From NCBI RefSeq assembly GCF_000428045.1, contig NZ_ATZE01000004.1, positions 186,001-250,000 on the forward strand: a stretch of 64,000 bases of DNA, given 5' to 3'. Of the stretch, positions 52,844 to 62,652 are shown piece by piece (positions within the stretch are counted from its first letter, which is position 1; the number at the start of each line of letters is the position of its first letter). The notes under the pieces are model-generated. The model was not told the DNA's origin, did not search any database, and was given only the letters and a program-made list of their open reading frames with translations. The stretch is from Sedimenticola selenatireducens DSM 17993 (lineage in GTDB: Bacteria; Pseudomonadota; Gammaproteobacteria; Chromatiales; Chromatiaceae). The translations under genes were made by a program, and so were the position numbers.

Positions 52844-55648
52844 CTATTCGGCGCTGAACTGTCTGGTTTGGTTCCGCGATATGTCTAATGCATAGAGTTG
52901 AATGCAACATGTGCCGACTGATCGCATGTACGCAGCAATGTCATCCGGCTCCCTTTGTTGCGCCGACCGCTCCAGGTTATATACCGCCGCTTTCAGGGCA
53001 GGAACACCACACACCGCACAGGCCCCATGTAAGCGATGGGCTACTTCGCCAAGTGAATCCCAGTCACTATCCGCCTGATGTTGTTCAAGTAGCGCTACTT
53101 GCTGCGGGAGATCATCCATGAATTTTCTGAACATTTCATCAGCCAGTTCTTCTCTTCCACCAGTAATACGCAATGCTTCTTGCATGTCATGAATCGCCAG
53201 TGCTCCCACAGAATTTGTTTCATTCTCATCGCTTGCAAGGGGCAGTTCGGTTGTCAGGCTGGAACTGTGGCTTATATTTATCAGGCTGTCGATTGCCTGC
53301 CATAATTTATTGTCATCCACTGGTTTTGTCAGGTAGATATCCACGCCGGCTGATATCAGTGCGTCCCGGTGCTCCGGGATCACGTCAGCCGATAGTGCGA
53401 TAATTGGGGTGTGAATCTCTCCATGCTCCAGCTCCCGTATTTGTCTGGTGGCTTCTTTTCCATCCATGACGGGCATGTGGACATCAATAATGATCAGATC
53501 CGGGCGTTGTTGCCGATAGGCGTTGATCACTTCCACACCGTTTTCGGCTTCCACAATCTCAGCACCGGATGTCGACAGGATATTCGATATCAATTGAAGA
53601 TTGATCTTGTTGTCATCGGCGACAATGAATCGTCTGCCACTGAATGAAGGTGCTTCAGAACTTCTATATTCAGGAACTGCAGGAAGTGAAGCGGGGTTGG
53701 TGAATATCTGTACCAGGGTACGTTTCAGCGCTGTCAGCGCGACGGGTTTTTGAATACAGGGTGCTTGTGACAACTCCTGCATGGTTTTATGCAGTGTTGC
53801 ATCAGAGCTGCTGAGTAATATCAGAAGCTTATTGGGCACTATCATATTCTGCAAATGGGCAATCCTGTCCTTAGCCAGACCCGAAGTGATCTCGTCAGCA
53901 GAAAACCCGATAACCAGTAGATCCTGATCTATTGCAACCCTGCTACCCAGTTGTTCCCAAGCAATCCTGGATACCGACATACCCAGATTCTCCAGGGAAT
54001 GTGAAAGCGCCAATTGTGACATCGGATGTTGATCAATAAGGGTACATTTTCTGGATTTCAGGGCAGTATCAGCCAATGACCCGACCGTTTCCGGGCACTT
54101 TGGCAGGTTGAGAATCACCCTGAAACAAGAGCCTTTCCCCTCAACACTATCGACGGATATTTCTCCTTTCATCGACTCGGCCAGCTTTTTACTGATACTC
54201 AATCCAAGGCCGGTTCCACCATAAGTTTTTATTGTTTCCTTTGTTCCTTGCTGAAAAGAGGTGAAGAGATCCTTCTGGATGTGTTCACAGATTCCAATCC
54301 CGGTATCCGTGACAGAAAATTGCAGTCGACAGGATGTATCGGTTTCATCTTCGATCATCACCCGGACGATAATTTCTCCCTGATGGGTGAACTTGATCGC
54401 ATTGCCAACCAGATTGACCAGGATCTGCCTGATACGTGTTTCATCCCCAATCAGAGTCGTAGGAACATCCGAGTAGATCAACAGCACCAGTTCAAGCTTT
54501 TTCTCATGTGCTGCTGGTGCCAATAGCATGATCGGCTCTTCAAAACAGGAACGAATATCAACAGGCGCATACTCAGGCTCCTGTTTGCCATATTCAAGCT
54601 TTGAAAAGTCCAGAATGGTATTGATGATGCTTAACAGACCCGTCGCCGACTTTTGGATGGTTTCGGCAAGTTCCTGTTGTTCCGGTGTCAGCCTTGTTTT
54701 CATCAAAAGTGTCGAAAAGCCGATTACACCATTCATCGGGGTTCTGATCTCATGACTCATGTTGGCCAGGAACTCCGACTTTGCCTGACTTGCCTTTAAT
54801 GCGCGTTTTCTCGCGAGATCAAGTTCCACATTCTGTATTTCCAGAGCCTCCATGGTCTGGGTCAGATCCGAGGTGGCCCGATCCACCTGTTGCTGCAGTA
54901 TCTCCTGGTTGAACTTCAGGGTCCTGGCCATGGCATTGACGCCTTCTTCCAGGCTGCGCAGTTCTCCGGTGGAAATTTCCGGCACGGTAGCCGAGAAATC
55001 CCCATGCTTCATTCGAATCACCGCCTGGGTCAACTTGGATAGTGGCCGGGTTATTTTCTGGCTCAGGAACACGGCTATCAGGGCGGTCAGTATAAGCCCG
55101 GTTATACTGATGATCAGACTGGTTATGATCGAATTACGTTGCTGTACAACCAGGCCAGTTTTGTCGAGCTCCACGACAATCGAACCGATGATGGCTGGCG
55201 CTATATCATCCTGTGTGGATTGCAACTGATCCGGATAGTCAGCCACATTGGCTATACGAAAATTTGTTTGAACTGAAGTGAAGAAAAAGGATGACTTAGT
55301 GAAATTATGATTGGCAACATCGATATTATTCTCTGTATGTTTGCCGATGCTTAACAACAGTTTTCCCTGTGCGTCATTGACAATGATAGAGAGTATATCT
55401 TTTCTTTTTACTATTGGTTTCAAGTTCAGTGAGAGTGACTCGATATCACCACTGAATATACCGTAGAAACTGGCTGCGGCTACTTCCTGTGCTATGGCCT
55501 TGCCTCTCTCCTTGAATGCCTGTTCGAGATTATCCAACTGTGCAGTGATCAGGTATGCAGTCAATGATAATGCCATGATGGCCGCCGGCACTATGCCAAG
55601 GAGCAGTGCACGAGTCTTGATCCGTGAATAACGTCTTCGTCTTATCAT
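52844..55648 (-). CDS. barA: Hybrid sensor kinase of BarA/GacS type
   Basis: A 934-residue inner-membrane kinase. TM1 about 12-32, a periplasmic domain, TM2 about 172-194, HAMP, a coiled linker with the BarA-like [16 protein letters not shown], HisKA with phospho-His in [11 protein letters not shown], HATPase, a degenerate receiver-like stretch, a true receiver with phospho-Asp in [11 protein letters not shown], and a C-terminal HPt with His in [12 protein letters not shown]. This is the BarA/GacS order, which signals to UvrY/GacA and the Csr small RNAs. Synteny with cysM-rlmD supports the name. Unusually it is translated from the 3' end of a TonB/binding-protein unit (ATGA overlap). Confidence 0.85.
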   Translation of the reverse strand: MIRRRRYSRIKTRALLLGIVPAAIMALSLTAYLITAQLDNLEQAFKERGKAIAQEVAAASFYGIFSGDIESLSLNLKPIVKRKDILSIIVNDAQGKLLLSIGKHTENNIDVANHNFTKSSFFFTSVQTNFRIANVADYPDQLQSTQDDIAPAIIGSIVVELDKTGLVVQQRNSIITSLIISITGLILTALIAVFLSQKITRPLSKLTQAVIRMKHGDFSATVPEISTGELRSLEEGVNAMARTLKFNQEILQQQVDRATSDLTQTMEALEIQNVELDLARKRALKASQAKSEFLANMSHEIRTPMNGVIGFSTLLMKTRLTPEQQELAETIQKSATGLLSIINTILDFSKLEYGKQEPEYAPVDIRSCFEEPIMLLAPAAHEKKLELVLLIYSDVPTTLIGDETRIRQILVNLVGNAIKFTHQGEIIVRVMIEDETDTSCRLQFSVTDTGIGICEHIQKDLFTSFQQGTKETIKTYGGTGLGLSISKKLAESMKGEISVDSVEGKGSCFRVILNLPKCPETVGSLADTALKSRKCTLIDQHPMSQLALSHSLENLGMSVSRIAWEQLGSRVAIDQDLLVIGFSADEITSGLAKDRIAHLQNMIVPNKLLILLSSSDATLHKTMQELSQAPCIQKPVALTALKRTLVQIFTNPASLPAVPEYRSSEAPSFSGRRFIVADDNKINLQLISNILSTSGAEIVEAENGVEVINAYRQQRPDLIIIDVHMPVMDGKEATRQIRELEHGEIHTPIIALSADVIPEHRDALISAGVDIYLTKPVDDNKLWQAIDSLINISHSSSLTTELPLASDENETNSVGALAIHDMQEALRITGGREELADEMFRKFMDDLPQQVALLEQHQADSDWDSLGEVAHRLHGACAVCGVPALKAAVYNLERSAQQREPDDIAAYMRSVGTCCIQLYALDISRNQTRQFSAE

Positions 55649-56643
55649 GGTTTACTGTCTTCCAACATCCGACGAATAATATCAGTCTCATCCGGAAGTG
55701 ATATTCCCAGTGACCTGGCAACACTATGGTTGACTGACACACTGAAGTATTTCGGATATATCGGTTCCGGCAATGTTTCTGCACCGGAATTCAGGTATCT
55801 GTTGGTATATTCCGCCAGATGACGTGCGATATCTTCTGGTGTTGAGTAGGCGGCAATCAACGCGCCGGCCTTCACATAGGCGGATGAAAACCCGATTACC
55901 GGTATTTTATTATGATAGCTCGACAGCAGGATGTTGAAGATAGTAGTGCTGTTAAATATCATTGGATCCGGTAAGGCCAGCAATATATTGCTCTCTTCCA
56001 GAACATCTTTCAGCAGATGGCCAACCATCTCTGTGGAGCCAACATTACGATAAGAGACTGGAATATTCTGTCTCAATGATTCTGTAATCAGTTCATCCTG
56101 TAGCGTTTTTGTGAGCGGGCTCAGCAACAGACCAATATGTGGATCGGGTCGAATTATTCGCGCTAGTTGCAGGAGTCTACTGACCGGTTGATCGAGATAA
56201 ATAGCGGAGTGTTGTTTATCTTTACCCATTTGTTGATAAGCCGCTTCTGGTATCAGGGCATGTAGAATAGGTATGCCGGTATTCATGCCATGTATCTCTT
56301 CACCGGCATGCTGTCCGAGCGCAATAATCAGCTTTGTGTCTGGCGGAATGACAAGACTGGATCCGTCGGTGGGCTGTGTAAGGATAAAGACCTGGCGTGG
56401 TGAACAGGTCGGACTAACATCAGCACATTTTTCATTGAGGTACGATTGCAGTTTCCTGGCAACCTGATTATAAGCCGGGGCAGAATCGCTACTGAAGACA
56501 ACCACACTGTCTTGCTCCCCGGCACTGCACGATGGAATCAGCAGTAGTGATAAGGTATAAAAAAATACCGAAAACACCCCCCACCGATACCAAACCGACA
56601 TCGGTAAAATGCCAAATCTAAGACGGGGGTTCAGGCATGTCAC
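55645..56643 (-). CDS. ABC transporter substrate-binding family protein (no transporter genes nearby)
   Basis: A 332-residue exported protein of the ABC substrate-binding-like family (PF04392 type): [46 protein letters not shown] and [32 protein letters not shown] segments. The hydrophobic leader ends in LLIPSCSAG, so it may be a lipoprotein. No ABC permease or ATPase is present, and the gene overlaps the barA-like kinase by four bases, which suggests that it feeds a ligand signal to the kinase. The start (GTG at 56643 or ATG at 56601) is uncertain. Confidence 0.82.
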   Translation of the reverse strand: MTCLNPRLRFGILPMSVWYRWGVFSVFFYTLSLLLIPSCSAGEQDSVVVFSSDSAPAYNQVARKLQSYLNEKCADVSPTCSPRQVFILTQPTDGSSLVIPPDTKLIIALGQHAGEEIHGMNTGIPILHALIPEAAYQQMGKDKQHSAIYLDQPVSRLLQLARIIRPDPHIGLLLSPLTKTLQDELITESLRQNIPVSYRNVGSTEMVGHLLKDVLEESNILLALPDPMIFNSTTIFNILLSSYHNKIPVIGFSSAYVKAGALIAAYSTPEDIARHLAEYTNRYLNSGAETLPEPIYPKYFSVSVNHSVARSLGISLPDETDIIRRMLEDSKP

Positions 56644-56731
56644 GATACTATGCCTACCGGTGCCTCTGGTAAAAAGTCACAATAGAACCTCCATGTAAAA
56701 TTTGCACTTATCCGTAGTAAGGCCTAAGTCC

Positions 56732-58798
56732 TTAATGCCAGTTCAAGCTGGCTTCCAGAAATATCCGGTTTGCCCAGACATTTTCGGCATGAAAATCCTG
56801 GTAATTATTATTCGGTCCGATGTTTTGCAAAATTAACGAGATCTCCCCGTCGGCACGTTCCAGTTCAAACTGTTTGGATAATTTTACATCCCATCGCCGG
56901 TTGATATCGATATAGTCCCCATCGCCAGCCCAGTCGATATCATCCACGTAGTAGTAGGCCGTGCTGACTTTGATGCCGTTATCAAATTTATGACTGCCGA
57001 GTAGACTGATGGTCTGGGTTGGAACTCTTTCATTCAGTCTACGGTACTCGACCGGATTTACCTTTTTGAATTGGCGCCCGTAAGCGTTCGCGAATCCGTA
57101 GCTAATATGCAGCATGTCCCGATTTGAGGGCTTCCAGCCCAGGCCCACTTCAAAGCCGTTGATGTTGAGACTGCCATTGTTGATATATTCGAACGGTAAA
57201 AATCCTGCCGGATCAATACCACCTCCCATCAGTATCGGCACCAGGGGGGCGATGGATGCAGAGTATGGCATGCTTAAATCCTTGATCTCTGCAATCATGT
57301 CCTTAATTTCTTCATGGAATAACTTCGCATCCACTGTCAGGCCGACTTCCGGAAAATTTCCGAGATAACTCAGTTCAAAAGACTCGATTTTTTCCGGTTT
57401 CAGGTTGGTACGGTTCACATAAGTGTCAAAAATCGGTGTCCTGGAACCTGTCTGCACGACAGATTGGTCAGAAAAATCTTCCCACAAGGTGGGCATGCGA
57501 TAGGCGCTTGTGGCCCGGAGGCGCAGCGTGTTCATCTCGTTCAGCTTCAGATTGAGGGCTGCCATCGGGGAGAAGAACCCATCTTTCTGTTCGAATTTCT
57601 CATACATTCCCCCCAGATTGAGTAACAGGTTTTCGTTCAACCGCCACTCCAGGTTCCCGAAGGCGCGAGTTTGATTCCGGGTTAGCCAGTCGTTCTGACT
57701 GAATGTCCAGATCCCCTTGGCTTTATCCTGTCGCGCGCCCAGACCCCATACCAGGCGTTGCGCTGAATTGAGCTGAAAGGTGTGCTGAAACTCCACGTCA
57801 TATCGCTGGGATTCAAAGCCATAGCCCAGGGATATGTCGTTGAATCCCAGCGCGACAAGCGCCTGGGTATCGGAAAAATCGTCATCGATCTGCTGGTAGT
57901 TATGATAGAGCTGAATATAAAACTCGTTTCCGGGTGAGAGACTCCGGGTCCAGCGCAGTTGCTGAAAGGCGTGGTCATCCTCGGTGGCGCGGAACGGCTG
58001 TTCGGAATCGCTCGAAAAACCATCCTCGCGGGTCCCGCCACTCTTGCCCAGTTCAAAAAGCAGGGCATCCCGGCTGTTGACCTGGTAATCACTACGGATA
58101 CTCACCCAGCGGGTATCCGAGTTGTCGTGTCGGTTCTCAAACCCGTCATTCTCGTCATATTTAAGGGCGATACGGTAGGCAAGGTCGCCTTCGATTCCCG
58201 CAAACCGGTTATAAATCTGTCGTCTCCCTCCATCACCCACCAGGGTTTTGACCCGAACCGCGGGTTGTTCCGCAGGGTGCCAGGTAATGATGTTGATCAC
58301 CCCGGCAAACGAGTTGGAGCCATGGGTACTGGCATTCGGACCCCGAATCACCTCGATGCGTTGAATGTCATCCATGTCCAGTTCCTGGTCACTCCAGGTG
58401 ATGCCACCGAAGGCCGGATCATAGATTGATCTGCCATCGATCAATACCTGCATGTCTCGGGCGAAGCGGTCGGCATTGCCATGGGAGGAGACGGTAAATT
58501 TGGATCCGGTGTAGTAGCCGATCTGAAAACCGGGCACTAAACGCAGCAAATCAACCAGTTCAATGGCACCGGATGCCTCTATCATTTTCCGATCAATTAC
58601 AGTAACTGATGCCGGGGAATCCGGCAGTGACTGCTTCAGGCGTGTGGCAGATAACACCACAGGTACCTCACTGAAAAATAGCTCCTCAGGAAGCGGGCTG
58701 ACGGCATCCATGGCCTGAACGGGCAGGGAGACGATCGCCCCCAGACCCAAAGCCCAATACCATTTTGGGCTGTTAATAACCGGATGCGAATACTTCAT
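56732..58798 (-). CDS. TonB-dependent outer-membrane receptor
   Basis: A 688-residue protein with a signal peptide (about 1-29), a TonB box near EVPVVLSATRLKQS, a plug domain with DVPGFQ-like VPGFQIG and IEVIRGPNASTHGSNSFAGVINI, and a 22-strand-type barrel ending in an aromatic terminus (EASLNWH). The receptor class transports scarce ligands such as iron chelates or cobalamin, but I cannot infer the substrate. It heads the minus-strand unit with the binding protein and the barA-like kinase, 88 bases downstream. Confidence 0.93.
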   Translation of the reverse strand: MKYSHPVINSPKWYWALGLGAIVSLPVQAMDAVSPLPEELFFSEVPVVLSATRLKQSLPDSPASVTVIDRKMIEASGAIELVDLLRLVPGFQIGYYTGSKFTVSSHGNADRFARDMQVLIDGRSIYDPAFGGITWSDQELDMDDIQRIEVIRGPNASTHGSNSFAGVINIITWHPAEQPAVRVKTLVGDGGRRQIYNRFAGIEGDLAYRIALKYDENDGFENRHDNSDTRWVSIRSDYQVNSRDALLFELGKSGGTREDGFSSDSEQPFRATEDDHAFQQLRWTRSLSPGNEFYIQLYHNYQQIDDDFSDTQALVALGFNDISLGYGFESQRYDVEFQHTFQLNSAQRLVWGLGARQDKAKGIWTFSQNDWLTRNQTRAFGNLEWRLNENLLLNLGGMYEKFEQKDGFFSPMAALNLKLNEMNTLRLRATSAYRMPTLWEDFSDQSVVQTGSRTPIFDTYVNRTNLKPEKIESFELSYLGNFPEVGLTVDAKLFHEEIKDMIAEIKDLSMPYSASIAPLVPILMGGGIDPAGFLPFEYINNGSLNINGFEVGLGWKPSNRDMLHISYGFANAYGRQFKKVNPVEYRRLNERVPTQTISLLGSHKFDNGIKVSTAYYYVDDIDWAGDGDYIDINRRWDVKLSKQFELERADGEISLILQNIGPNNNYQDFHAENVWANRIFLEASLNWH

Positions 58799-58933
58799 GA
58801 TGCTTCTGTTTTGTTCTCTTGGCGTTATTGATAGACTAAATGCCGACTTGCGGCGAAAACGCCGCTGTCAGAATATATCAGATCTATACTATAGGATGAC
58901 CTCTTTTCATAGGACCCCACAGTAGCCTTCCGC

Positions 58934-59827
58934 ATGAATTACCCAACCATTGAAGAATTTATCGGTCATACGCCGCTTGTGCGTCTGCAGCGTTTACCCG
59001 GAAACACCACAAATACCGTGCTTGTTAAGCTCGAAGGGAATAATCCGGCCGGTTCAGTCAAGGATCGCCCGGCGTTGAGCATGATTCAACGCGCGGAGGA
59101 GCGGGGTGATATCCAGCCGGGGGACTCGCTGATAGAGGCGACCAGCGGCAATACCGGTATCGCGCTGGCCATGGCGGCCGCGATCAAGGGGTATCGGATG
59201 ATACTGATCATGCCGGACAATCTGAGTGTTGAACGGCGGGCCTCAATGCGGGCGTATGGCGCAAAACTCATTCTGGTGACGGAAGAGGAGGGCATGGAAG
59301 GTGCGCGGGACCTTGCGCAACTGATGGAACAACGGGGTGAAGGCAAGGTTCTGGACCAGTTCTCAAATAGCGATAATCCACTTTCCCATATCGAGGGGAC
59401 TGGGCCGGAAATATGGGATGAGACAGAGGGAGAGATCACCCATTTTGTCAGTGCCATGGGTACCACAGGTACAATTATGGGGGTATCGCAATATCTGAAG
59501 GGGATGAATCCATCGATACAGATTATTGGTGTTCAACCTGCAGAAGGAGCGAAGATACCCGGTATCCGGCGCTGGCCGGAGGCATATATCCCCAGGATAT
59601 TTGACAAGAAACGGGTGGACCGGACGTTGGATGTGACCCAGGAGGAAGCAGAGGATGTTACCCGTCGTCTGGCCATGGAAGAGGGCATATTTGCCGGTAT
59701 ATCTTCCGGTGGCGCGGTGGCGGCCGCGCTCCGACTGTCGCAGGAAGTAGAGCATGCAACCATTGTGGCGATTATCTGTGACAGGGGCGATCGATATCTT
59801 TCAACGGGTGTGTTCCCGGCTGAATAA
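58934..59827 (+). CDS. cysM: Cysteine synthase B
   Basis: A 297-residue PLP enzyme that makes cysteine from O-acetylserine and sulfide or thiosulfate. The PLP lysine is in NPAGSVKDRPAL, the substrate loop is EATSGNTGIALA, and the phosphate-binding loop is SAMGTTGTI. The shorter length and IRRWPEAYIPRIFD favour CysM over CysK. The gene is divergent from the TonB receptor. Its 3' 74 bases overlap the next gene's start. Confidence 0.93.
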   Translation: MNYPTIEEFIGHTPLVRLQRLPGNTTNTVLVKLEGNNPAGSVKDRPALSMIQRAEERGDIQPGDSLIEATSGNTGIALAMAAAIKGYRMILIMPDNLSVERRASMRAYGAKLILVTEEEGMEGARDLAQLMEQRGEGKVLDQFSNSDNPLSHIEGTGPEIWDETEGEITHFVSAMGTTGTIMGVSQYLKGMNPSIQIIGVQPAEGAKIPGIRRWPEAYIPRIFDKKRVDRTLDVTQEEAEDVTRRLAMEEGIFAGISSGGAVAAALRLSQEVEHATIVAIICDRGDRYLSTGVFPAE

Positions 59828-61907
59828 CCCAGCTTACTTCTTCAACCTGGCAGGCATTTTTGGCGCACTGCTGTTAGCGCCTTTTGCGCTCACGGCCTCC
59901 GATTATTTTTCACTTTCCCTGGGCAATATCGGTGACGAGGAGTGGCAGGCCCAGGGGGTGGTGCTGCAACTTGATCTTCAGTCACCTCAGGACCGCTTTA
60001 TACTTTCCGCTGACGAGATCAGACATCCGGGGTTACCGGCTCCCGTTCGAACGCTTCGTTTTGCCTGCCAGAGCGGAAAGATCGAAGATGATCGGATCAG
60101 CTGCCAGGAGGGTCTGATCGATTTCTCACTGAACGGTCAGGAACAGCGCCGTATAACATCCAGAATTGACTGGAAAATATCGTCTCAACTCATTGATATA
60201 TATCTGGATAATATCACGCTGTCTGGCGGTAAATTTACTGCTGAGATGAAGCTCGACAAACAGCAGTGGCGTTTGTTGCTGAGGGGGCGTGATGTCGAGA
60301 TCAACAAGCTGGAAAAACTGCATGCCGCGCTGGCAGAGCCGATCGGTTGGTTATCGCTTAATGGGCGCTTTGGTTTGTCCATGGACTTGAGTGGGAGAGG
60401 CGCCCAATTACACCGGGGCAGTACCCGTATCAATTTCACCGACGTCAATTTTTCCGATCAATCGGGAAACTATATCGGACAGGGGTTGACGGGGGAATGG
60501 CGTGGTGGGTTTTCCTTAAGCAAGGGGAGTTGGTCCGGAAAACAGCAGATGGACATCTCTGCCGGAGAAGTGCTGACACCGCTGTTTTATCTCTCGCCCT
60601 CCAGCCATCCTCTGTCATTGGAAACCGCTTATCGTTATCAGACAAATAAGTCGCTGATCACCCTCGATACATTCAAATTCAGTCAGCCGGAGAGGTTGGA
60701 TATCACCGGGTCAGCAGACATATCGGTTGAAAACGAAACACGGCTGGTTGCGTTGAACCTGACATCGAAAGCGGCGGATCTGGCAGCACTATTTCATGAT
60801 AATGTGCTGCCGGTACTGGCCAATCCCCAGCTTGAGGATATGGAACTGGCTGGACAATTTGCCGTGGATATCACTCATCTGGAAAACAATACCCAGCTCA
60901 GAGTCGGCCTTGAGGATGTCTATATTGAGCAGGGACTACAGGTACGGGGGGACGGCAAGGGTCAGTTTGCCCTGTATGACCTGGATGGGGAAATCAACTG
61001 GTCCAGCGGGTTAGCGAAAGAGAGCCACCTCAGTTGGCAGGGGGGGCATCTGTTCGGGGGCATCACGCTGGGTGCCACGGCAGTGGATCTGAATCTCTCC
61101 GGCGGGGCTGTTTCGCTCGTGAAACAGGCAAGCATACCGATACTGGATGGTAAATTACAGGCTGAGAAGTTTGCCCTGGAGCAGGGAGAATCGGGCCCCA
61201 AGGTCCAGTTTCAAGGCTACCTCACCCCGATCAGCATGGCCACAATCAGTAGCGCCGTCGGTTGGCCTCCGCTCGCGGGACAGCTTTCCGGAATGATTCC
61301 CGGACTCTCGTATGAAAACGGCGTTATTGCCGTGAATGGTGTGGCACTGGTAAAGATTTTTGATGGGGAGATTGTTATTCGGGACCTTAAGCTGGATGAT
61401 CTGTTTGGTGCATTACCTGCGCTGAGTGCCGACCTGGAGTTGAAGGATATTGAGCTGGAAACTCTGACCCGCGCCTTCTCATTTGGTAAGATTACCGGGA
61501 AACTGGAAGGCCGCGTAGACGATCTCAGGCTGGAAGACTGGGCTCCCGTGTCGTTCAATGCGGCCTTCTACACACCGGAGGATGACGATAGCCGGCACCG
61601 CATCAACCAGAAGGCGGTGGATAATATCTCTAACCTGGGTGGATCGGGAGTTTCCGGTGCCATATCCCGGAGCTTCCTGAGGATGTTTGAAGATTTTGGA
61701 TACGACCGGCTTGGTATCAGTTGTCGTCTTGAGCGTGGGGTCTGCCACATGGGCGGAATTGAAGCTGCCGACAGGGGTTACTACCTGGTCAAAGGCGGTG
61801 GATTACCCCGGATCGACATCATGGGCTTTAATCGAAAGACCGATTGGCAGGTGCTGGTAAGCAAGTTAAAACAGATCACAGAGGGCGGGGCGCCCGTAAT
61901 CAAATAG
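59754..61907 (+). CDS. YdbH/AsmA-like inner-membrane protein (intermembrane lipid transport type)
   Basis: A 717-residue protein with one N-terminal membrane helix (about 30-48) and a long periplasmic part made of repeating beta strands, of the AsmA/TamB/YdbH bridge class. The C-terminal segment contains RINQKAVDNISNLGGSG and EAADRGYYLVKGGGLP. In E. coli, YdbH with the lipoprotein YnbE spans the periplasm and moves phospholipids to the outer membrane. The next gene encodes such a partner. The ATG at 59754 lies inside cysM but has AGGAAG six bases upstream; a GTG at 59808 is the alternative. Confidence 0.7.
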   Translation: MQPLWRLSVTGAIDIFQRVCSRLNNPAYFFNLAGIFGALLLAPFALTASDYFSLSLGNIGDEEWQAQGVVLQLDLQSPQDRFILSADEIRHPGLPAPVRTLRFACQSGKIEDDRISCQEGLIDFSLNGQEQRRITSRIDWKISSQLIDIYLDNITLSGGKFTAEMKLDKQQWRLLLRGRDVEINKLEKLHAALAEPIGWLSLNGRFGLSMDLSGRGAQLHRGSTRINFTDVNFSDQSGNYIGQGLTGEWRGGFSLSKGSWSGKQQMDISAGEVLTPLFYLSPSSHPLSLETAYRYQTNKSLITLDTFKFSQPERLDITGSADISVENETRLVALNLTSKAADLAALFHDNVLPVLANPQLEDMELAGQFAVDITHLENNTQLRVGLEDVYIEQGLQVRGDGKGQFALYDLDGEINWSSGLAKESHLSWQGGHLFGGITLGATAVDLNLSGGAVSLVKQASIPILDGKLQAEKFALEQGESGPKVQFQGYLTPISMATISSAVGWPPLAGQLSGMIPGLSYENGVIAVNGVALVKIFDGEIVIRDLKLDDLFGALPALSADLELKDIELETLTRAFSFGKITGKLEGRVDDLRLEDWAPVSFNAAFYTPEDDDSRHRINQKAVDNISNLGGSGVSGAISRSFLRMFEDFGYDRLGISCRLERGVCHMGGIEAADRGYYLVKGGGLPRIDIMGFNRKTDWQVLVSKLKQITEGGAPVIK

Positions 61908-61942
61908 TAAAAATATAGAATGGCATTTAAGGAGCTAACCCG

Positions 61943-62551
61943 ATGAAAGTATTAAGAATAGGCAGTATGTTGGCAACCCTGTTGTTTCTTGCCGCCTGCG
62001 TTACCATCAACATCTATTTTCCCGCGGCCCAGGCAGAAGAGGCAGCTGAACGGATAGTGGACGATATCCTGGGCAAGCAAAAACAGCAGGAAGAGCAGAA
62101 TAAGGACGAAAAAAAGAGCTCATCACTCAACCAGTCACTATTTCAAACCATCGCATCCGGGACGCTCGAGTTCCTGATCCCGTCGGCCCAGGCGGCTCAA
62201 CCCGATTTTAATGCCAGTTCGCCGGCTATCCGCAAACTGCAAGCCAGCATGAAGAGCCGCAACAGCGCCTTGACACCACACTACAACAGCGGTGCGGTGG
62301 GGTTTACCCGGGATGCCATGATCGCGGTACATGACGCCGGAGCGATCCCGCTCAAGGATCGCAACAAGGTACAGGGGCTGATCAGTAGCGAAAACAGCGA
62401 CCGTAGCGCCCTTTATCGCGCGATTGCCGATGCCAATGGTCACCCCGAGTGGGAGCCTGAAATCCGTGCCACCTTTGCCCGTACCTGGGTTGAGAAAGCA
62501 TCCAGGGGATGGTGGTATCAGAACGCAAGTGGCGGCTGGGTACAGAAATAA
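61943..62551 (+). CDS. Lipoprotein with YnbE-like anchor segment and C-terminal YdbL-like (DUF1318) domain
   Basis: A 202-residue protein. The leader ends in the lipobox LFLAAC with Cys19, followed directly by the strand-forming VTINIYFPAAQ and AEEAAERIVDDIL, resembling the YnbE strand that caps YdbH. After a charged linker (about 45-60) comes a region like YdbL/DUF1318 (about 110-202), including ALYRAIADANGHPEWEPEIRATFARTWVEKA and a Trp-rich end. In E. coli these are two separate proteins, YnbE and YdbL, encoded beside ydbH. Here one chain appears to carry both. The assignment of the first part is weaker than that of the second. Confidence 0.7.
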   Translation: MKVLRIGSMLATLLFLAACVTINIYFPAAQAEEAAERIVDDILGKQKQQEEQNKDEKKSSSLNQSLFQTIASGTLEFLIPSAQAAQPDFNASSPAIRKLQASMKSRNSALTPHYNSGAVGFTRDAMIAVHDAGAIPLKDRNKVQGLISSENSDRSALYRAIADANGHPEWEPEIRATFARTWVEKASRGWWYQNASGGWVQK

Positions 62552-62580
62552 CCCGCTGACTGTTATCCCGCTCTACAGAA

Positions 62581-62609
62581 TCAACGGCAGCCGGACAGGC
62601 TGCCGTTGA
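62581..62609 (+). terminator. Hairpin terminator after the lipoprotein gene
   Basis: A 12-base perfect stem, TCAACGGCAGCC (62581-62592) with GGCTGCCGTTGA (62598-62609), has a five-base loop and is followed by TATTTT. It separates the ydbH-lipoprotein pair from rlmD. Confidence 0.75.
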
Positions 62610-62652
62610 TATTTTACAGATAGCCTTTCCTGAATGAGGAATGTTAGGTTTC

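Noticed and set aside
58799-58933. Possible cobalamin riboswitch upstream of the TonB receptor
   Set aside because: The 135-base spacer lacks the conserved B12 box, so the receptor cannot be assigned to cobalamin on this basis.
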